Notes: a model not told the origin generated them from the letters alone. Shown: positions 33,130-42,735, counted from the stretch's first letter. The stretch: DNA of 64,000 nt from Lachnoclostridium sp. UBA1175 (GCA_002311665.1 DBYX01000003.1:1-64000), one strand, 5' to 3'. Program-made: numbers and translations.

Positions 33130-36100
33130 ATGTTAGAGACTAAAAATTTAGGGAAGGTGTACCGTCCGAAGCACGGTGTGAGCGTGACGGCACTCAAGGA
33201 TATTTCCATCCGTTTCCCGGAGACGGGAATGGTGTTTTTGCTCGGTCGCTCGGGAAGCGGCAAATCAACGCTTCTCAATCTGCTCGGCGGTCTCGACCGG
33301 TATGATTCCGGGGAGATTCTGCTGGACGGTATTTCGACCAAGGATTTTTCGCAGGCGGATGTCGATTCGTACCGGAATGCCTGCCTCGGTTTTGTGTTTC
33401 AGGAATACAACGTGCTTCCGGAGTTCACGGTCGGCGTGAACATCGCGCTGGCTCTCGAGTTGCAGGGCAAGACGGCAACCTCGGAGGACATCGCGCGGAT
33501 CCTGGATGAGGTGGATCTCGCAGGTTACGCCGCGAGACGGCCCAATGAGCTTTCGGGAGGTCAGCTGCAGCGTGTCGCGATCGCTCGTGCGCTTGTCAAG
33601 AACCCGAAGATCATATTGGCCGACGAACCGACCGGTGCGCTTGACAGCGCGACGGGACGGCAGGTGTTCGAGACGCTCAAGAAGCTGTCGGAGACGAAGC
33701 TTGTGATCATCGTTTCCCACGACCGCGAGTACTCCGAGCAGTATGCGGACCGCATCATCGAGCTCGCCGACGGAAGGATCATCTCGGATGTGACCAAGGA
33801 GTCGGTGGATACGGAGACGACGGCGAAGCACGCGCTCCTGGAGAACGGCGTGTGCCGTGTGCCCGGCGGTTATCAGCTCACCGCGGAGGACCGTGAGGCA
33901 ATCAACCGTTACATTGCGGAGCATCCGCAGGAACAGCTCCGCATCCGAGTGGATGAGAACCTGACGAAGGGTTTCTCGTTCGAGCCGACGAAGGAACAGC
34001 CGGAGGTTGAGTCGAAGGGATTGTTCGAAAAGATCCGCTCGAAGCTTCCGATGCGCAGAGCATTCCGGATCGGTGTCGCGGGCCTTCGGAGCAAGAAGAT
34101 CAAGCTTGTATTCACCGTTTTGATGTCGATGCTGGCATTCTCTTTGTTCGGACTTGCGTCGACCATCGCAGATTACGACTATGTGAAGACCGTCAGTGAT
34201 GCTTTCCGCAAGGAAGGCGTGAAAAGCGTGTACGTGGAGAAAGAGATTGCCTTGGGCGGCCTCGACGAGTACGGGCGCACCGCATGGAGGAGTTCCTACA
34301 GAGGAACTTTTCTCTCGGATGACCGCGAAATGGCGCCTTTGTTCAATCTGCCCGGCGTCTCGGTCAACCCCGTGTACCGCATCGGACGCACCCAGGTAAG
34401 TTATCAGAATTCCGATGACTCCGACTACGAAGGCGGTTTTAATTTCCTCGGCGATATGAATATCGACCGGATGAGCAACTGGCTGGAGATTGACGAGGAA
34501 CTTCTCGAACTGTACGGTTGTAAACTGGTTCTCGGCGAACTGCCGGACGGCGCGAAGGACGAGATCGCGATCAGCAAGGTAATGTACGATATGATCCGCA
34601 ACAACGCCCTTATGTCGGGATCGAAAGTGCCGAAGATGAGCGATATGATCGGGCGGAAGGTGACGATCTTAAACTACGCGGGAACGGACGGCAATAATGA
34701 ACTCACGATCACCGGTATTATCGATACGGGGTTGGACTACATGTCCTACGTAAACCGTATCACGGAACTGTTCGGTTCCCTGACCGAGAACAGAAACCGT
34801 ATCTCCCTGTGGTCGGAAGTGCTTGCGATGGTTGCGGTCTCCGATTTCAACTACGATGTCAAGAGTAATCCCGCATCGTGCAATCTCGTCGGCAAAGGCT
34901 ATGTGGAGAGACAGCTCCTCGCACGTTTTTGCGAGGTCGAAGGTTACGTGCAACTGCTCAATGTCGACGGTTATGATTCCCAGATCGACGGCATTATGAT
35001 CGCGGATATTACCTCCGTCGAACAGCTCCGTCACCTTGACATCCAGGGACAGATATGCAAGGGCGGGAAAGATTCGATCCCCGTATATATCAGCAGAAAA
35101 CTGGCGGCGGAATTCCTCGCGAGTGTTCTCACATCCAACAACCGCAAATTTTTCGGGCTCGACGAGACGATCCGCGAGGCTTACCGAAAGCAGTTTGATT
35201 TCGATGAGGACAATCCCGACGATCTCACGGATGAGACACAGGACGGTGAGAACGGCACGGGTGAGAACAAGAAGGAAGACGAATACGATGAGTCGAAATA
35301 CGGTTTCGGTGACGGCAAGCAGTACAGCGACGGCTATGTCACAATACAGGAGCGCCTTGAGAATTCATCGTATCTGAGCGGTCTGAGCGATCAGGAGATC
35401 CTGAAACTTCTGACGGACGTTCTCGGTATGACCACCTTCGATATAGCGTACTACGACAATTATGAATACTACAATTATTATGACGGGACAACGAAATACA
35501 TAGTTACCCTCGATGTTCTGGGCATTCTCGCGTCCGGCGAGGAAGGTGCGGAGCTGCAGTTCGGCTACGCGATCGCCGGCGATCCCGCACTCCTCGAAAA
35601 ATACATAGGCAAGGTGAATCAGCCTTACAGCGGCGCGATGGTACGCATTCCCACGGACAAGGGTGATCTGGAGGATTTTGTGCGCTACACGCACGAGGGA
35701 CTCGACGGTGTCCGCTTCCAGATGCAGACAAAGTATAATGTCGAGATCGACGCCGCGGATATCGCGATGTCCATAATCGGCAAGGTGCTGATCGGCATCG
35801 GCGTATTTTTCGCGATCTTCGCGGCACTGTTGATGACCAGCTTCATCGCGAGCAGTATCGTTTACAAGAAGCGCGAGGTCGGTATTCTTCGCGCCATCGG
35901 CTCGAGAGGCGCGGACGTGTACCGCATCTTCGGCTCGGAGAGCTGTGTGATTGCTCTGATCTGCACGATCTTCGCCGTGATCCTGACGGCGATATTGGCG
36001 GGGCTTGGGAACTATTATATCATCAGCACGTTCCACGTCAGCCTGCTTCGGTTCGGCATACGGCAGATACTGCTGATCGCCCTCGTGGCGTTCGTGACCG

Positions 36101-36174
36101 CACTTGTTGCAAGCTTCCTGCCGGTGTATATGTTCGCGAAGAAACGTCCGATCGACGCGATCCGCGGAAGATAG
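33130..36174 (+). CDS. ABC transporter, fused ATPase and FtsX-type permease (second of tandem pair)
   Basis: A 1014-residue paralogue of the preceding gene with the same order: Walker A GRSGSGKST, LSGGQLQRVAIARAL, IILADEPTGALD, then a helix at about 322-345, a large outside domain, and three C-terminal helices near 883-910, 937-960 and 978-1000 ending RPIDAIRGR. The outside domain is longer than in the partner and holds an Asp/Glu-rich stretch (DEDNPDDLTDETQDGENG, near 690-715) that could bind cations. The ATPase parts are far more alike than the outside domains, as expected for a duplicated pair that divided roles. The ribosome site is GGGGGAG. Confidence 0.88.
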   Translation: MLETKNLGKVYRPKHGVSVTALKDISIRFPETGMVFLLGRSGSGKSTLLNLLGGLDRYDSGEILLDGISTKDFSQADVDSYRNACLGFVFQEYNVLPEFTVGVNIALALELQGKTATSEDIARILDEVDLAGYAARRPNELSGGQLQRVAIARALVKNPKIILADEPTGALDSATGRQVFETLKKLSETKLVIIVSHDREYSEQYADRIIELADGRIISDVTKESVDTETTAKHALLENGVCRVPGGYQLTAEDREAINRYIAEHPQEQLRIRVDENLTKGFSFEPTKEQPEVESKGLFEKIRSKLPMRRAFRIGVAGLRSKKIKLVFTVLMSMLAFSLFGLASTIADYDYVKTVSDAFRKEGVKSVYVEKEIALGGLDEYGRTAWRSSYRGTFLSDDREMAPLFNLPGVSVNPVYRIGRTQVSYQNSDDSDYEGGFNFLGDMNIDRMSNWLEIDEELLELYGCKLVLGELPDGAKDEIAISKVMYDMIRNNALMSGSKVPKMSDMIGRKVTILNYAGTDGNNELTITGIIDTGLDYMSYVNRITELFGSLTENRNRISLWSEVLAMVAVSDFNYDVKSNPASCNLVGKGYVERQLLARFCEVEGYVQLLNVDGYDSQIDGIMIADITSVEQLRHLDIQGQICKGGKDSIPVYISRKLAAEFLASVLTSNNRKFFGLDETIREAYRKQFDFDEDNPDDLTDETQDGENGTGENKKEDEYDESKYGFGDGKQYSDGYVTIQERLENSSYLSGLSDQEILKLLTDVLGMTTFDIAYYDNYEYYNYYDGTTKYIVTLDVLGILASGEEGAELQFGYAIAGDPALLEKYIGKVNQPYSGAMVRIPTDKGDLEDFVRYTHEGLDGVRFQMQTKYNVEIDAADIAMSIIGKVLIGIGVFFAIFAALLMTSFIASSIVYKKREVGILRAIGSRGADVYRIFGSESCVIALICTIFAVILTAILAGLGNYYIISTFHVSLLRFGIRQILLIALVAFVTALVASFLPVYMFAKKRPIDAIRGR

Positions 36175-36180
36175 TATCAG

Positions 36181-36202
36181 ACCTGCATAGTGCGATGCAG
36201 GT
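36181..36202 (+). terminator. Perfect hairpin after the tandem ABC genes
   Basis: ACCTGCAT (36181-36188) and ATGCAGGT (36195-36202) form a perfect eight-base stem over six bases. The following GCGTATGATTTGG has no real T-run, so termination is uncertain. Confidence 0.4.
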
Positions 36203-36249
36203 GCGTATGATTTGGAAATACGAAAAATGTTGCGATGAAAGGAGATTTT

Positions 36250-37701
36250 ATGCACAAACCGTACCTTGTTCGGTTCGGGCCGGCCGCCTGCGCGGTCGAC
36301 CTGTGTGACGGCAGCGAGCGCGGCGAGTATGTCAATCAGGACTATATCCTGACCAGACTCGGCCGCCCGCACCGTGCCATCAATCTGATGTATTGCTATT
36401 ATCCCAACGACGAGGGCTGGCCGCTGCGCGCGAGCGTGGCGCACGCCCACGACGCGGCGTTTGCGTGGGACTACCCTTATGATGATTATTTTCCGTATAC
36501 GGGCGGGCTCGCCGGCGATACGAAGGGACCGGTGTTTGAGCAGATGCGCGACATCCGCCGCCACGGGCAGGACGTGTGCCTGACGCTCACGATGGATCCG
36601 TTTCTTTCAAACGAGCATATCGAGTCGGTGGCGCGGGACCTTCGCCCGTTCGGGCGGATCACGGTGCGCATCAACCACGAGGCGACCGGAAACTGGTTTT
36701 CCTTCAACAAGAGAGCAACCTATGAGCAGGTCGCGGCGTTCTTCGTGCGTGCCTGCGGTGTGTTCCACCGGGAGGCGCCGAACGCGAAGATCGTGCTGTG
36801 CCTCGACGGCTGCAAGGAGCTCTCAGAGCGGAAAATGGTGATGGAGGACATTTTCACGGAGGCTGCCCGTGCGGCGGACATCGTGTCGGTGGACCGCTAT
36901 CTGGCGCTGCACTGGGGCTGGCCGGGCAATGTCTGCGAGGACGGAAGAGCGGCTGCGGATTACAACACGGATGACGTTTACGATCTTGCGAAGAAGAGCC
37001 GTCGTCGCTATATCGCGATGAACAACGGTGTCAAGAAGCCGATGGTGATGTCGGAACTCAATGCCGACGGCGATGTGACCGGTCCTTACTACCAGGCTGA
37101 GAAGATGAAGCATTTCTGTGACCGCCTGCGGAGCGACCGTGAGCTGTGGCTCTCCGGTTTTACGATGTACCAGTTCCGCGACCGCGGAAGACTCGGACTC
37201 GAGATCGAGGACCCGAACAATCCCGACAACGGCATCGAACAGCCGATCCTGTCGGTATACAGGGACATCATCAAGGATCCGTTCTTCCAACCGTCGAGAA
37301 AGCGTATCGGCGCGGTGAAGGCGCCGGTGACGCTACGGTACGGCGGTGCGGAGGACTTCGAGGCACTCTGTGTGCCGGTTGCGGCCGAGGGGAAGCCGGT
37401 GTTCTTCGAGGCGTACTTCGACGGTGAGCTTGCGGAAGCAAACCTGATGCTCGAGGTGAACGGCACCTGGTTTTACAAGAAACCCGGCGTGCGGTGCATC
37501 GATATGAGCAGTGCGTGGTTCGGCGATGACGGCACAGCGGAAGAAGCCGCGGGAGAGATCGTCGTGACGATCGCGGCACCGCCGGCATCGGGCGAGAACG
37601 ATCTGTCGATCCCCGACGGAGACATCAATACTTACGCAACGCTTACATCGCTTCCGAGGTTCCGCGTGCGCTGCGCGCCGATCCTAAACGCGGGTCGATG
37701 A
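36250..37701 (+). CDS. Divergent GH26-like/clan A glycoside hydrolase
   Basis: A 483-residue protein without signal peptide. The segment RINHEATGNWFSF resembles the GH26 mannanase motif around the acid/base (E144 here), and VMSELNADGD places a possible nucleophile at E269, 125 residues later, as in clan A barrels. The last 130 residues look like a beta-sandwich module (LRYGGAEDFEALCVPVAA onward). GH26 members are normally secreted mannanases or beta-1,3-xylanases, so an intracellular place would be unusual. Start ATG at 36250 has GGAG six bases before. The family call is an inference from two motifs. Next genes are phosphoglucomutase and mannose isomerase, fitting hexose use. Confidence 0.6.
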   Translation: MHKPYLVRFGPAACAVDLCDGSERGEYVNQDYILTRLGRPHRAINLMYCYYPNDEGWPLRASVAHAHDAAFAWDYPYDDYFPYTGGLAGDTKGPVFEQMRDIRRHGQDVCLTLTMDPFLSNEHIESVARDLRPFGRITVRINHEATGNWFSFNKRATYEQVAAFFVRACGVFHREAPNAKIVLCLDGCKELSERKMVMEDIFTEAARAADIVSVDRYLALHWGWPGNVCEDGRAAADYNTDDVYDLAKKSRRRYIAMNNGVKKPMVMSELNADGDVTGPYYQAEKMKHFCDRLRSDRELWLSGFTMYQFRDRGRLGLEIEDPNNPDNGIEQPILSVYRDIIKDPFFQPSRKRIGAVKAPVTLRYGGAEDFEALCVPVAAEGKPVFFEAYFDGELAEANLMLEVNGTWFYKKPGVRCIDMSSAWFGDDGTAEEAAGEIVVTIAAPPASGENDLSIPDGDINTYATLTSLPRFRVRCAPILNAGR

Positions 37702-37754
37702 ATGACAAGAGGTATGACAGATTCTTGCGATATTGAGGGTGTGCCGGAAATGTC

Positions 37755-37774
37755 TGCGGGGAATCCCGCATTTT
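37755..37774 (+). terminator. Intrinsic terminator after the GH26-like gene
   Basis: TGCGGG (37755-37760) and CCCGCA (37765-37770) form a stem over GAAT, followed by TTTT. The T-run lies inside one copy of the recurring CATTTTCCG word. Confidence 0.6.
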
Positions 37775-37796
37775 CCGCGCGATGCACCTGAAAATG

Positions 37797-37805
37797 TGCT
37801 ATACT
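37797..37805 (+). promoter_or_regulatory. Extended -10 promoter of the phosphoglucomutase gene
   Basis: TGC followed by TATACT (37800-37805) is an extended -10. No clear -35 is seen at the right distance. It is 64 bases before the chosen start. Confidence 0.5.
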
Positions 37806-37868
37806 GTCGGCAGAGAGTCCGGAGGGACGTGTGCCGGCAGCGATAATACAGACAGGAGGATGTACGAG

Positions 37869-39593
37869 ATGGAGTATATGGAAGAATACCGGTTCTGGTG
37901 CGAAAATCCGTATTTCGACGAGGCGACGAGGGCGGAGCTCAAGGCGATCGCGGGCGATGAAAACGAGATCCGCGAGCGGTTCTACAGAAGCCTGGAGTTC
38001 GGTACGGGAGGCCTTCGCGGAATCATCGGCGCGGGCACGAACCGTATGAACCTTTACACGGTTCGCAAGGCCACGCAGGGTCTGGCCAATTTCATTCTGA
38101 AGGAGGGCGGCGCCGAGAAGGGTGTTGCCATCGCCTACGACTCGAGACGCATGTCGATCGAGTTCAGCGAGGAGGCTGCGCTTTGCCTGGCGGCCAACGG
38201 CATCAAGGCGTACCGCTTTGAGTCGCTGCGGCCGACGCCGGAGCTTTCATTCGCGGTGCGCGAGCTCGGCTGCATCGCGGGTATCGTCGTGACGGCGAGC
38301 CACAACCCCGCGGAGTACAACGGCTATAAGGTGTACTGGGACGACGGAGCGCAGGTCACGCCGCCGAAGGACGCGGAGATCATCGATGAGGTGAACGCCG
38401 TGACCGACTGGTCTCAGGTGCACACGATGTCGCGCGTGGAAGCGATCCGCGCGGGCCGTTACTTTGTCATCGGCAGCGAGATCGACGACCGCTATATGCA
38501 GGAACTGAAGAAGCAGGTCATCCGCGGCGACCTCTGCCGCGAGATCGGCAAGGATATGAAGGTTGTTTACACGCCGCTGCACGGCACGGGCAATCTGCCG
38601 GTCCGCCGTATCCTCAAGGAGATCGGCTTCGAGCAGGTGTACGTTGTGCCGCAGCAGGAGTTGCCGGACGGGAATTTCCCGACGGTGAAGAGTCCGAATC
38701 CGGAGAATAAGGCCGCGTTTGAACTTGCGCTCGCGCTCGCCGAGAAGGTCGGAGCCGAACTTGTGCTTGCGACCGATCCCGATGCGGACCGCCTCGGCGT
38801 GTTCGCCAAGGATTCCGTGAGCGGCGAGTACAAATCGTTCACCGGCAATATGTCGGGTATGCTGATCTGCGAGTACCTGCTGAGCCAGAGAAAGGAACTC
38901 GGAAAGATCCACGACGACGGATTCCTCGTGAAGACGATCGTGTCAACCAACATGGCGGACCTGATCGCTGCGGAGTACGGCATCGAGCTCAAGGAGTGCC
39001 TGACGGGCTTCAAGTTCATCGGTGAGCTGATCCGCCTGGCCGAGGAGACCGGCAAGGGTCACTACGAGTTCGGCTTCGAGGAGAGCTACGGCTGTCTCGT
39101 AGGAACGCACGCGCGTGACAAGGATGCGGTCGTGGCGGTCATGATGCTCTGCGAGGCAGCAGCGTACTACCGCACCAAGGGCCTTACGCTCTGGGATCAG
39201 ATGATGAACATTTACCGCAAATACGGTTTCTTCCGCGAGGGCATCGAGACGCTCGAACTGAAGGGCTTCGAGGGAGCCGCGAAGATCGCGCAGATGATGG
39301 ATGCGATCCGCGAGAACCCTCCGAAGAAACTCGGCGATTACACGGTGACAGAGTTCCGCGATTACGAGAAGGACGTCGTGAAGGACCTTGCGACGGGAGA
39401 GACGAGACCGACAGGTCTGCGCCGTTCCAACGTTCTCTACTTCGATCTCACCGATAACGCATGGGCGTGTGTGCGCCCGTCCGGCACGGAGCCGAAGATC
39501 AAGTTCTATATGGGCGTGAAGGGCAGTTCGTTTGAGGATGCGGATGCGAAACTCAAGAAACTCGACGAGGCCCTGATGGAGTTTTCTAAGTGA
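37869..39593 (+). CDS. pgcA: Phosphoglucomutase (alpha-D-phosphohexomutase family)
   Basis: Interconverts glucose 1-phosphate and glucose 6-phosphate, or the mannose equivalents. The phosphoserine loop is VVTASHNPAEYNG, the metal loop DPDADRLGVF, the sugar-binding loop GFEESYGC and the phosphate loop RPSGTEPKIKFY. The 574 residues fit the Firmicutes PgcA type. The start at 37869 (MEYMEEYRFW) has AGGAGG nine bases before; the ATG at 37860 abuts it and is unlikely. Its place just before mannose-6-phosphate isomerase does not settle the sugar; a mannose role is possible. Confidence 0.93.
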   Translation: MEYMEEYRFWCENPYFDEATRAELKAIAGDENEIRERFYRSLEFGTGGLRGIIGAGTNRMNLYTVRKATQGLANFILKEGGAEKGVAIAYDSRRMSIEFSEEAALCLAANGIKAYRFESLRPTPELSFAVRELGCIAGIVVTASHNPAEYNGYKVYWDDGAQVTPPKDAEIIDEVNAVTDWSQVHTMSRVEAIRAGRYFVIGSEIDDRYMQELKKQVIRGDLCREIGKDMKVVYTPLHGTGNLPVRRILKEIGFEQVYVVPQQELPDGNFPTVKSPNPENKAAFELALALAEKVGAELVLATDPDADRLGVFAKDSVSGEYKSFTGNMSGMLICEYLLSQRKELGKIHDDGFLVKTIVSTNMADLIAAEYGIELKECLTGFKFIGELIRLAEETGKGHYEFGFEESYGCLVGTHARDKDAVVAVMMLCEAAAYYRTKGLTLWDQMMNIYRKYGFFREGIETLELKGFEGAAKIAQMMDAIRENPPKKLGDYTVTEFRDYEKDVVKDLATGETRPTGLRRSNVLYFDLTDNAWACVRPSGTEPKIKFYMGVKGSSFEDADAKLKKLDEALMEFSK

Positions 39594-39768
39594 TTTAAAT
39601 AGAATTGTACAAGTTTTCGGAAAGACGGTGTGATACTATTGTAGTGTCAAATTCGGTGCTTTGACGGTTGTGTCGGGCATCGAAACAACATCGATCCGCA
39701 GGTGTTCTAAGAGTTCTGTAATATGAACAAAGCGACCGAAAAAACGTACATTCCACGAAAGGATAACG

Positions 39769-39806
39769 CGCGGTCGTGCTGTAACGGTACGGCCGCGATT
39801 CTTTTT
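39769..39806 (+). terminator. Terminator-like hairpin directly before manA
   Basis: CGCGGTCGTG (39769-39778) pairs with TACGGCCGCG (39788-39797) with two G-U pairs, over a nine-base loop. TTCTTTTT (39799-39806) then runs straight into the ATG of manA. It could end readthrough from the phosphoglucomutase gene or act as an attenuator for manA. Confidence 0.6.
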
Positions 39807-40739
39807 ATGAAGCAGATCATTTATCTGGAACCGGTTTTGAAGGAGAATCTCTGGGGCGGCACAAGGCTTGCGGAGTACGGCTATGACCTTCCGTCGGACC
39901 ATGTCGGCGAATGCTGGGGTGTGAGTGCGTACCCGAGCAGTTGCTGCACCGTCCGCGGCGGCAAGTACCACGGAAGACGTCTCGACGATCTGTGGCGCGA
40001 GGAGCCGGAGCTGTTCGGAAGAACGAAGGAGCCGCAGGATTTTCCGCTGCTGATCAAGATCATCGACGCACAGCAGGACCTGAGCATTCAGGTGCACCCG
40101 GACGACGACTACGCGAGGGAGCACGAGAATGGTGCCTGCGGGAAGACAGAGTGCTGGTATGTGCTCGACGCGCAGCCCGGCGCGACGATCGTTATCGGGC
40201 ATCACGCGCAGTCGAAGGAGGATCTGGAGCGGATGATCGCGGACGGACGTTTCCGTGATCTGATCCGTGAGGTTCCCGTCAAAGCAGGAGATTTCTTCCA
40301 GATCGAGCCCGGCACCGTGCACGCGATCAAGGCGGGAACCATGGTTTTGGAGACGCAGGAGAGCAGCGACGTCACATACCGCCTGTACGACTACGACCGA
40401 CTGCAGAACGGAAAGAAGAGGCCGCTCCATATAAAGCAGAGCATCGACGTGATCCGGACACCGTTCGAGCCGAAGCAGATCCGGCCCGTCACGTGCTCGA
40501 TGTCGGCGGCGAAACTCACGAAGTATTTCGACTGCCGCTTTTACACGGTATACAAGCTGGAGGCGAACGGGATCGCCGATGTGCCTTTGTCCGGTATGTT
40601 CCACACGATGAGCGTGATCGACGGCGAGGGCTATCTCGACGGCGGCCGCGTCGAAAAGGGGGATCACCTGATCCTAACGGCGGGTTACGGCAGCATGCAT
40701 GTGGTTGGCAATTTCACGGCGATCGTCACGAGAGTGTGA
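39807..40739 (+). CDS. manA: Mannose-6-phosphate isomerase, type I
   Basis: Zinc cupin enzyme that converts mannose 6-phosphate to fructose 6-phosphate. MKQIIYLEPVLKENLWGGTR is the family N-terminus, QVHPDDDYARE and GKTECWYVLDA carry metal ligands, and FFQIEPGTVHAIKAG holds the later His. The length is 310 residues, the short Firmicutes form. No ribosome site is visible before 39807, where the T-run of a terminator-like hairpin lies instead. A start at 39723 would add 28 non-conserved residues and also lacks a clear ribosome site. Confidence 0.92.
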   Translation: MKQIIYLEPVLKENLWGGTRLAEYGYDLPSDHVGECWGVSAYPSSCCTVRGGKYHGRRLDDLWREEPELFGRTKEPQDFPLLIKIIDAQQDLSIQVHPDDDYAREHENGACGKTECWYVLDAQPGATIVIGHHAQSKEDLERMIADGRFRDLIREVPVKAGDFFQIEPGTVHAIKAGTMVLETQESSDVTYRLYDYDRLQNGKKRPLHIKQSIDVIRTPFEPKQIRPVTCSMSAAKLTKYFDCRFYTVYKLEANGIADVPLSGMFHTMSVIDGEGYLDGGRVEKGDHLILTAGYGSMHVVGNFTAIVTRV

Positions 40740-40818
40740 ATGATCGGACACTTTGTGTCACGGTATGTAACACCGACAATGCAGTTATCAAGACGACAAT
40801 TCGACAGGGATTTTTCGG

Positions 40819-40849
40819 AAGAGAACCGGACGACCGGTTCTCTTTCGTT
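40819..40849 (+). terminator. Terminator after manA
   Basis: AAGAGAACCGG (40819-40829) pairs perfectly with CCGGTTCTCTT (40834-40844) over an ACGA loop. The T-run (TCGTT) is broken, but the stem is very stable. Confidence 0.75.
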
Positions 40850-40978
40850 GATGTTGGGAAAAACCGTTTTATACGGCGAAAAATCCTTCCGCTGCGGGCG
40901 CGTCGTAAAATAATCATGTTTTCACCGGATTGTTACCGTTATTTCACGGAAAATACACATTTCCGCGGGGAATCGCGG

Positions 40979-41007
40979 TTGGAAAATGAAGGTTGATTTG
41001 CTATAAT
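40979..41007 (+). promoter_or_regulatory. Promoter of fhs
   Basis: TTGGAA (40979-40984), 17 bases, TATAAT (41002-41007), with TGC just before the -10 (extended -10). One of the strongest promoters in the window. Confidence 0.8.
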
Positions 41008-41064
41008 AGTTAAGGTTTGCGTTATACCAATGTGATACCAAAAAACAAAATACGGAGGTGAAGC

Positions 41065-42735
41065 ATGAAGACCGATATTCAAATCGCGCAGGAAGCAAAA
41101 ATGCAGCCGATCTGGGAGGTTGCGAAGAAGCTGGACATCGACATGGATGATCTGGAACTGTACGGAAAGTACAAGGCGAAACTTTCAGATGACTTTTTGA
41201 AGACGCTCGAGGGGAAACCGCAGGGCAAATTGGTTCTCGTGACCGCCATCAACCCGACGCCTGCCGGCGAGGGCAAGACGACTACGACGGTCGGGCTCGG
41301 CGAGGCGCTCGGCAAGCTCGGCAGGAAAGCGGTGATCGCACTCCGCGAGCCGTCGCTCGGACCGTGCTTCGGCATCAAGGGCGGTGCTGCCGGCGGCGGA
41401 TATGCGCAGGTCGTTCCGATGGAGGATCTGAACCTGCATTTTACGGGTGATTTCCACGCCATCACCTCCGCAAACAACCTTCTGGCGGCAATGCTGGACA
41501 ACCATATTATGCAGGGCAATGCGCTCGGCATCGATCCGAAGCAGGTTGTATGGAAGCGCTGCCTCGATATGAACGACAGAGCCCTCCGCAACATTGTCAT
41601 CGGACTCGGCAAGAAGTCCGACGGCGTTGTGAGGGAGGATCATTTCATCATCACGGTGGCGTCCGAGATTATGGCGATCCTTTGCCTGGCGGACGACATC
41701 GCCGATCTTAAGAAACGCCTCGGCAGGATCATCGTGGCTTACCGCTATGACGGAACGCCCGTGACCGCAGCTGATCTCAAGGCCGTCGGCTCCATGGCGG
41801 CACTTCTCAAGGACGCGATCCGTCCCAACCTGATCCAGACGATTGAGAACACTCCGGCGCTTGTTCACGGAGGTCCTTTCGCGAACATCGCACACGGCTG
41901 CAACAGCGTGCGCGCGACGAAGGCAGCGCTTTCCCTCGCGGATTATGTCATCACGGAGGCCGGTTTCGGTGCGGATCTCGGTGCGGAGAAATTCCTCGAC
42001 ATCAAATGCCGTATGGCGGGTCTCAAGCCCGATGCGGTTGTGCTTGTCGCAACGGTTCGCGCTCTCAAGTACAACGGCGGCGTTCCGAAGACGGAGCTCG
42101 GGGCGGAGAACCTTGACGCTCTTCGCGCGGGCATCGTAAACCTCGAGAAGCACATTGAGAACCTGAAGCAGTATGATGTTCCGGTTGTCGTGACGCTCAA
42201 CCGTTTCACGGAGGACACGGACGCAGAGCTTTCGTATGTTGAACAGTTCTGCCGCGACAGAGAATGCGATTTCGCTCTCTCCGAGGTATGGGGCAAGGGC
42301 GGCGACGGCGGTATCGAACTCGCGGAGCATCTTCTCAACACGCTCGAGACAAAGCCGAGTAATTTCCATACACTGTATCCGGACGATATGCCTCTCAAGG
42401 AGAAGATCGAGACGGTGGCTGAGAAGATCTACGGCGCCGACGGTGTCTCGTTTGATCCCGCGGCTTTGGCGACGCTCGACCGCCTGACGGAGCTCGGATT
42501 CGGCAATATGCCCGTGTGTATGGCCAAGACACAGTACTCACTTTCCGACGATCCGAAGAAACTCGGCCGTCCGACGAACTTCACGGTCAATGTGCGTGAG
42601 GTGTATGTCTCGGCGGGAGCCGGTTTCGTGGTAGCCATCACGGGTACGATCATGACGATGCCGGGACTTCCCAAGTCACCTGCGGCAGAGCGGATCGATG
42701 TGGATGAGGAAGGCAGGATCGACGGTTTGTTCTGA
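41065..42735 (+). CDS. fhs: Formate-tetrahydrofolate ligase
   Basis: Makes 10-formyltetrahydrofolate from formate, THF and ATP, feeding purine, fMet and one-carbon pools; in acetogens it is part of the Wood-Ljungdahl methyl branch. The ATP loop PTPAGEGKTTTT is at residues 64-75, followed by REPSLGPCFGIKGGAAGGGYAQ (split across the folate site) and GNMPVCMAKTQYSLSDDP near the end. The 556 residues match the family. GGAGGTGA precedes the ATG. It stands alone between a terminator and its own promoter. No other Wood-Ljungdahl gene is in the window. Confidence 0.98.
   Translation: MKTDIQIAQEAKMQPIWEVAKKLDIDMDDLELYGKYKAKLSDDFLKTLEGKPQGKLVLVTAINPTPAGEGKTTTTVGLGEALGKLGRKAVIALREPSLGPCFGIKGGAAGGGYAQVVPMEDLNLHFTGDFHAITSANNLLAAMLDNHIMQGNALGIDPKQVVWKRCLDMNDRALRNIVIGLGKKSDGVVREDHFIITVASEIMAILCLADDIADLKKRLGRIIVAYRYDGTPVTAADLKAVGSMAALLKDAIRPNLIQTIENTPALVHGGPFANIAHGCNSVRATKAALSLADYVITEAGFGADLGAEKFLDIKCRMAGLKPDAVVLVATVRALKYNGGVPKTELGAENLDALRAGIVNLEKHIENLKQYDVPVVVTLNRFTEDTDAELSYVEQFCRDRECDFALSEVWGKGGDGGIELAEHLLNTLETKPSNFHTLYPDDMPLKEKIETVAEKIYGADGVSFDPAALATLDRLTELGFGNMPVCMAKTQYSLSDDPKKLGRPTNFTVNVREVYVSAGAGFVVAITGTIMTMPGLPKSPAAERIDVDEEGRIDGLF

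Larger units (their letters stand above)
40740..41064. other. Intergenic stretch between manA and fhs
   Basis: It holds the manA terminator (40819-40849), an inverted repeat CGGAAA-TACACA-TTTCCG-like element (40947-40952 with 40960-40965), and the fhs promoter (40979-41007). No open frame or RNA gene was recognised in the rest, and the leader after the promoter (about 57 bases) is too short for a folate riboswitch. Confidence 0.7.

Noticed and set aside
39661..39690. TTGACG as -35 of a manA promoter
   Set aside because: The bases 17 downstream (AACAAC) do not resemble a -10.
41008..41064. Possible folate riboswitch before fhs
   Set aside because: The leader is about 57 bases, too short for a THF aptamer, and shows no matching stem.
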